Source of the DNA: JBEKCP01 sp049509515
Lineage (GTDB): Bacteria; Planctomycetota; Planctomycetia; Pirellulales; Thermoguttaceae
Reading direction: 5' to 3'
Length of the DNA stretch: 64,000 nucleotides
Assembly: GCA_049509515.1 (NCBI GenBank)
Contig: JBEKZV010000034.1
Location: forward strand, 53,354 to 117,353
Shown piece by piece: positions 59,564 to 64,000 of the stretch. How positions within the stretch are numbered: the first letter of the stretch is position 1; each line of letters starts with the position of its first letter. A program made the translations under genes and the position numbers. The notes below the pieces were generated by a model. That model was not told the origin of the DNA, made no database searches, and saw nothing but the letters and a program-made list of their open reading frames with translations.

Positions 59564-59905
59564 CTATCGCTTCCGTTTGCGGGCAACAGGTCTCACGACG
59601 CCCGGCTCCCGGCACCTCGTGCAATCGCCGTCCTCGTCGAACTCCCTTCCGCCGCAGTTCGGGCATGTCGGTGGAGGGCGGGCGGCGGCATCGGCTGCTT
59701 TCCCGCAGGCGGCCGCAGCAGCCTCTTGGGACGGCAGGAAGATTTCGCCGCTGTCGTCGGTGAGCCCCATGCCCGGCAAGGACAACTGACCGGGCACGGG
59801 CTTCCGGCTGGTGATCCTGACCAGTAGACGGGGTCGGAAGGGCGGCACCACCGGCTGCCAGCGGTCCTCCGCGGTGCAGTTCGGTAGCAGGGCAGGCTTG
59901 ATCAT
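59564..59905 (-). CDS. Small protein with a C-terminal zinc ribbon
   Basis: The 113-residue protein ends in TCPNCGGREFDEDGDCTRCR, a Cys-x2-Cys...Cys-x2-Cys zinc ribbon, then a basic tail. The first half has IKPALLPNCTAEDRWQPVVP and SRKPVPGQLSLPGMGL, without known motif. It converges on the ChaN-like gene (stops ~90 bases apart). It looks like a genuine small gene by composition, but no family was identified. Confidence 0.5.
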   Translation of the reverse strand: MIKPALLPNCTAEDRWQPVVPPFRPRLLVRITSRKPVPGQLSLPGMGLTDDSGEIFLPSQEAAAAACGKAADAAARPPPTCPNCGGREFDEDGDCTRCREPGVVRPVARKRKR

Positions 59906-60288
59906 TCCGCCGTCTCCCTATGCCGCTTACGGTCGCCGCAGGTGCTCGCGGCATCGAATACCAGGGTAGCCGGACCGAAGCCTATGGTCGAGGACCCCTG
60001 TGGAGCCGGTCGCATCCGCGCCGGCGAGAACTGAGCCTTGGCAGGCCGGCAAGAAGCGCAAGAAAGCGGGGGGCGGGCATTTCGACGCCGGACGGGCACG
60101 AAGCGCCCGCAACGCAAGGGGCGGCCAGACGCGATTCTGGCCCTTGGCGGGTACATTGCCCATTTTGACACCGGCCGAGGGCGGTCTACCCTCGGGGCTT
60201 GGAACCGCTCCGGGCCGCCGAGCATCTAACCGGCAGACAGCGGCTGGGGTGGCGAGGTACAATTGGGGGCTGAAACGAGGACTTGCCC
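59906..60288. other. 383-base gap before the WD40/ankyrin gene; nothing clear except a promoter
   Basis: The first 330 bases have no recognisable feature: open frames exist on both strands but look like biased-composition artefacts (Arg/Ala/Gly-rich). The last 30 bases hold the TACAATTGG promoter element and an ACGAGG ribosome-binding site. Confidence 0.4.
60258..60263 (+). promoter_or_regulatory. -10 element TACAATTGG before the WD40/ankyrin gene
   Basis: TACAATTGGGGG at 60258, 25 bases before the ATG at 60289, with GAGG between. This is the clearest member of the window's TACAATTGG set, with a conventional leader. Confidence 0.5.
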
Positions 60289-62583
60289 ATGCCGACACAC
60301 ATACTCTGGCTGATACTGGTTCTGCTGGCCGGGTTGAGGGCGACGGAAGCCCGGGCGGAGAATGTGCCGTCCTCTGCCGTGACGGTTTTCTTACGGGACG
60401 TGGATGAGTCCCAGAAGATCAGCCCGACCAAGGGGGAGGGCGGGTCCGATTTGGCAGCAGCGCCTCTCGGTCCCAGGGTGGCTCCCGGATACGAGCAACT
60501 CAAGCAGGCCATCTGGTCCGGCCACGTCAATCAGCTCGAAGCCATGCTCGCGGAAGGGGCAAACCCGAACGTGCCGGGGGAACGCTCCGAATCGCTTTTG
60601 CAGTTCGCTGTATTCTCGGGTCGAAAGGACATGGTGCAACTGCTGCTGGAATACGGCGCGGATCCGAACGCGAAGGACGCGCAGGGAAATAGCCCGCTTG
60701 ACCTGGCACGGGGTCCACGCGGCGCGGAAATGATGAAGCTGTTCACGGACGCCCAGCGCGCCGGGCCTGCCGCGAAGCCGCGGAAGGCACCCCGGCCTCA
60801 GCTCATGCGCCGCCCGTCCCAGCAGTTCGGCGGCCCGAAATTCAAGGTGGGCAGCGGAGGCATGGCCTTGACTTATTCGCCGGACGGGAAGACTCTCATA
60901 TCCGGCGGGAACGACGGCATGATCCGGTTCTTCGATGCCGTGACCGGCGCGCTCAAGCAGGCCCTGTATGCCCATGAGCGGGGAGTTCAAGGCCTGGCGG
61001 TGGTCCCCGGCAGTTCGCTCCTCGTTTCCGCAGGCGCGGATCGCACGGTCCGCATCTGGGACATGCGGACGTTCAAGGAACTCCGGCGGCTGACGTCTCA
61101 TGGGGGCCAAGGAAAGGCTTTGGCGGTCTCCGCGAACGGCCGTCTCGTGAATACCGGCTTGTACGTCTGGGAGATCCGCTCGACCGATCCCCTGGACCTC
61201 GCGCCCGAGGGACGCAAATGGGAGAACGGATATCATGGCGTCAATTGGTCGTTCTTCACGCCCGACGGGCGATACCTGGTCCTGAGAAGCAATAACACGG
61301 AAACGTGGCTTTGGGACTTGCGCACCAACCTGGTCTCGCAACTGCCGCAGCGGAGTGCGAGGGTCCCGGCCACGGCCATCACCTGGGGCGACCTGGGCAA
61401 GGCGGCTGACATCGACAGCGCGAACCCGAGCGATCTCCTCGCCCTTCTCAAGACGCCGTACACGATCCTGGCCGCATCTTCCGACAAACTCAAAGGGTTT
61501 CAGAAGGCACTGTCCGCGCTGGACGACTCGTGTCAGGCATTGGCCATGTCGCCCAACGGGCAGTTCCTTGCCGCCATCAGCCACCGCAGCTCGATCCAAG
61601 TCTTCGACATCGAGAGCGGGAAGTTCCTTGCGGAGGAGGGAACGCCCACGGCCGCGATCCGCAGCGTGGCATTCTCTCCTGACGGTCGCTCGCTGGCCTC
61701 CGGCGGCGATGACCGCATGGTGTGGATCTGGAATGTCGAGACCGGCCGAGAAATGCGCCGGATGAGGGCACCCGATTTTGTCTACTGCGTCCGGTTCTCA
61801 CCGGATGGAAAGCTCTTGGCCGTCGGTGACAACGGGGGGCATGTCCACCTCTGGAACATGGAGGACGGATCGCAATTCACGGTCCACGCCCACGGCACTC
61901 GCGTCACCGCCCTGGATTTCGACCCGGAGCATCAACTGCTGATATCTGTTGCAAGGGACGCGCGAATCCATCTGCTGGACCTCAGATCCCGAAAGACCCG
62001 CCTGCGAGTCAATACGGGGAATTCGCTCGACGCCGCAGCACTTTCCGCAGATTTCAACACGCTGGCCACGGGCGACAGCACCATGCTGGCCGGGCAGCGC
62101 TATAAGTTCCCGTTGCTGTGGCCCCTCGACAAGCTGCTGCAAGAAAACGCGAAGGAAATTGGGGGTTGGGGCTATAAAGGGGCGGCGCCGTTGACGGCCG
62201 ATACAGGTCACACGAAGGGTATCATCAGCCTGGATTTCTCGCGCGATCGTAAATGGCTGGCATCGGGGAGTTATGACACGTCGGTGCGCCTGTGGGATTG
62301 GGGCCAACGCACCGAGGCCCGAAAACTCTGTGGTCACACCAACTCGGTCTGGGACGTCCGATTCTCCCCCAACGGCGAATTGCTCGCTTCCGCTGGAGAG
62401 GACGGCACGGCCAGGATCTGGGAGGTGAGAACGGGAAGGCAGCTTGCCGTCCTCGATGCCGACGTGTATCGGGTATACGGCCTGGGGTTCTCACCGGATG
62501 GCGCGAGCCTTGCGACGGCCAACGCCGATGGCACCGTTCACGTTTGGCGAATCGGCCGCGAGTTGGAGAGGATGTTGAAATGA
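60289..62583 (+). CDS. Secreted ankyrin-repeat and WD40-repeat protein
   Basis: The 764-residue protein has a signal peptide (1-25). Residues ~65-150 form about two ankyrin repeats (ESLLQFAVFSGRKDMVQLLL, EYGADPNAKDAQGNSPLDLA). From ~185 to the end there are roughly ten WD40 blades (TYSPDGKTLISGGNDGMIRF; AFSPDGRSLASGGDDRMVWI; RFSPNGELLASAGEDGTARI). It is a protein-interaction scaffold with no catalytic motif. ATG 60289 was chosen over an upstream TTG (60283) because GAGG lies eight bases before it. The next gene starts 11 bases after its stop, so co-transcription is likely. Confidence 0.85.
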   Translation: MPTHILWLILVLLAGLRATEARAENVPSSAVTVFLRDVDESQKISPTKGEGGSDLAAAPLGPRVAPGYEQLKQAIWSGHVNQLEAMLAEGANPNVPGERSESLLQFAVFSGRKDMVQLLLEYGADPNAKDAQGNSPLDLARGPRGAEMMKLFTDAQRAGPAAKPRKAPRPQLMRRPSQQFGGPKFKVGSGGMALTYSPDGKTLISGGNDGMIRFFDAVTGALKQALYAHERGVQGLAVVPGSSLLVSAGADRTVRIWDMRTFKELRRLTSHGGQGKALAVSANGRLVNTGLYVWEIRSTDPLDLAPEGRKWENGYHGVNWSFFTPDGRYLVLRSNNTETWLWDLRTNLVSQLPQRSARVPATAITWGDLGKAADIDSANPSDLLALLKTPYTILAASSDKLKGFQKALSALDDSCQALAMSPNGQFLAAISHRSSIQVFDIESGKFLAEEGTPTAAIRSVAFSPDGRSLASGGDDRMVWIWNVETGREMRRMRAPDFVYCVRFSPDGKLLAVGDNGGHVHLWNMEDGSQFTVHAHGTRVTALDFDPEHQLLISVARDARIHLLDLRSRKTRLRVNTGNSLDAAALSADFNTLATGDSTMLAGQRYKFPLLWPLDKLLQENAKEIGGWGYKGAAPLTADTGHTKGIISLDFSRDRKWLASGSYDTSVRLWDWGQRTEARKLCGHTNSVWDVRFSPNGELLASAGEDGTARIWEVRTGRQLAVLDADVYRVYGLGFSPDGASLATANADGTVHVWRIGRELERMLK

Positions 62584-62594
62584 GGGCGTGTTCC

Positions 62595-64000
62595 ATGAAG
62601 AGACGGACGTTTGGGTTGACAGCGATGGTCGTGGCTGCGCTGGCCGCCTCGGCCCCGGCCGCCGTGGACCTGGTGACCCTGCCGACCCGCGAGGGCACCC
62701 AGCTCACCATCTACAACTCCGAAGACATCACCATGGTCCGGGAGCACCGCCTCCTGACGGTGAAGGAGGGCGTCAACCGCATCCAGTTTTCCTGGGCCAA
62801 CACCCTGATCGACCCGACCAGCATCGAGTTCAGGATCCTCGATCACCAGGACAAGGTCGATCTGATCGACACCACGTTCCCGTCCGGCCGCAACGATGCC
62901 CTCCAGTGGAACATCAAGAGCCAGATGGCGGGCAAGATCCCCGTGGAGATCCGCTACTTCACCAGCGGGATCACCTGGACGGCCGATTACGTGGGCATTG
63001 CCAACGAGGACGAGACGAAGCTCAATCTCACCGGCTACGTGCGCGTGGCCAACAACTCGGGCGAGCTGTACGACAACGCCCAGACGCGGTTGGTGGTGGG
63101 CACGATCAACCTGGTGGAGAAGATCGCGGACCTGGCCCGGCGGCCGCCGCCAGCCAGGTTCCCTGTCGACACATCGGCCCCAAAAGATGCCGGGGCAGCA
63201 AAACTGGAGAAAGAACTTGCCTTTGCCGATGCGTTAGTACCGGCAGAAGACAAACCGGTCACCAAGAGGCCGGAGGCGGCCACGCAGGTCATCAAGCAGG
63301 GCCTCTCCGAATACTTCCTCTTCACTATCGAGGGCCGGGAGGACATCAAGGACAAGGAGCCCAAGCGGCTGGTAGCCCTGAAGGTGGCCGACGTGCCCCT
63401 GGAGTGCTTCTACAAGCTCACCGACCGCGACGGCGGCCAGGGCTTCACCAAGTTCTACCGCTTCAAGAACGTCAAGCTCCTGGACGAGCAGGGCAAAGAG
63501 AAGAAGCTCTCGGCGATGGAGAACCTGGGCCTCTCGCCGCTCCCGAACGGTACGGTCAGGCTCTTTTCCGAGTACAAGAGCAAGGACCTGGCCTACGTGG
63601 GCGGCACCGAGACCAAGTACGTGCCCATCGGCGACCGCATCGAGGTGAACGTCGGCCCGGACAAGGACATCACCATTCACCGGCGGCTCAAGGACCAGCA
63701 GATCAGCAACGTCGTGGCCCGGCAGTACAAGCGGCGGCTGGACAACGACTTCGTCCTGTACTACGACCTGCTGGACTTCGACGAGACGTTCTTCTACGAG
63801 GAGGAGATCGTCTCGGGGAAGCCGGTGTTGGCCAAGATGGAGCTGGAGCGGCAGTTCGACGCCAACGTGGTGCGGTGGGGTGAAGGCCAGCCGCCCAAGG
63901 ATTGGAACAGCCAGGAGCCGGGGGCCTACGTGGACCTGCACAACGTGCCCGGCCGCGTCGAGCGGGTGGACCAGCAGCACGTCAAGTATTTTCTCGACCT
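62595..64000 (+). CDS. Secreted DUF4139-like protein, truncated by the window end
   Basis: At least 468 residues, without stop. The N-terminus is a signal peptide (RRTFGLTAMVVAALAASAPA). The region IRYFTSGITWTADYVGIANE, then LTGYVRVANNSGELYDNAQTRLVVGTINL, matches the beta-rich DUF4139 (mucoidy-inhibitor-A-like) pattern 'SG..W.A.Y...L...NN.G..Y..A...L'. A later part continues as beta-rich sequence (KDITIHRRLKDQQISNVVAR). The domain occurs in envelope and adhesion proteins; the function is unknown. It lies 11 bases downstream of the WD40 gene. Confidence 0.7.
   Translation, partial: MKRRTFGLTAMVVAALAASAPAAVDLVTLPTREGTQLTIYNSEDITMVREHRLLTVKEGVNRIQFSWANTLIDPTSIEFRILDHQDKVDLIDTTFPSGRNDALQWNIKSQMAGKIPVEIRYFTSGITWTADYVGIANEDETKLNLTGYVRVANNSGELYDNAQTRLVVGTINLVEKIADLARRPPPARFPVDTSAPKDAGAAKLEKELAFADALVPAEDKPVTKRPEAATQVIKQGLSEYFLFTIEGREDIKDKEPKRLVALKVADVPLECFYKLTDRDGGQGFTKFYRFKNVKLLDEQGKEKKLSAMENLGLSPLPNGTVRLFSEYKSKDLAYVGGTETKYVPIGDRIEVNVGPDKDITIHRRLKDQQISNVVARQYKRRLDNDFVLYYDLLDFDETFFYEEEIVSGKPVLAKMELERQFDANVVRWGEGQPPKDWNSQEPGAYVDLHNVPGRVERVDQQHVKYFLD

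Noticed and set aside
59906..60225. Additional minus-strand gene upstream of the small zinc-ribbon gene
   Set aside because: Arg/Pro/Ala-rich composition with no hydrophobic pattern or motif; judged a GC-skew artefact.

Overview
The window is GC-rich bacterial chromosome, and its gene content fits a planctomycete, probably of the Pirellulales type. The signs are a Ser/Thr kinase with the N-terminal extension common in that phylum, an SHD1-plus-PQQ-propeller secreted protein, Tat-exported Gfo/Idh/MocA oxidoreductases, zinc-ribbon membrane proteins, WD40/ankyrin and DUF4091 secreted proteins, and many palindromic intergenic repeats. No rRNA, tRNA, CRISPR array or intact prophage was seen. The phylum call is inference from gene families, since no marker gene such as 16S rRNA is present. 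Layout: 0-6.4 kb holds a secreted protein, a methyltransferase and a compact KamA / ATP-grasp / ATP-grasp / GNAT cluster that could make and cap a beta-lysine-containing compound. 6.4-11 kb (minus strand) holds a one-polypeptide restriction-modification enzyme and an SDR epimerase. 11.3-20.6 kb holds a tandemly duplicated YghO-like acetyltransferase, a Gfo/Idh/MocA protein, a TPM-domain protein, a homocysteine methyltransferase / MTHFR fusion, a PQQ-like propeller protein and an orphan MraZ. 20.8-30.2 kb holds DUF2284, nitroreductase, a large secreted protein, a kinase with a decayed receiver domain, thioredoxin, a coiled-coil protein, archease and a family 4 uracil-DNA glycosylase. 30.4-34.7 kb is a housekeeping run: der, ald, purE, mtnA. 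34.8-46.4 kb holds secreted and membrane proteins, an ABC exporter pair, a zinc metallopeptidase, a second Gfo/Idh/MocA protein, thiS-thiG and a REP-associated tyrosine transposase between REP palindromes. 46.8-50.2 kb holds a DinG-type helicase, an aldo/keto reductase and a small zinc-finger protein. 50.2-57.3 kb is a scarred accessory stretch: an integrase remnant, an FG-GAP gene fragment carrying a small TA-flanked MITE in frame, two large secreted proteins (transglutaminase-like plus FnIII; DUF4091), and two gene fragments fused by a deletion. 57.5-64 kb holds cupin, YbaK, ChaN-like, WD40/ankyrin and a partial DUF4139-like gene. The most distinctive feature is the repeat landscape. At least five palindrome families (GTAGGGTGGG..., TTTAGCGGGCGGG..., CTCTCCCTCCGGGAGAG..., GTAGGTTATGCTTCAGC..., AAAAAGGGGACAGTCCCC) and a set of short-word arrays sit between genes. 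Several begin exactly at gene ends, so that the repeat itself supplies the stop codon (coiled-coil gene, archease, mtnA, metallopeptidase, thiG, the transposase, dinG) or extends the protein (purE). A recurring TACAATTGG-like -10 element marks several starts, and three genes have a -10 hexamer only 6-7 bases before the ATG, which suggests leaderless transcripts.
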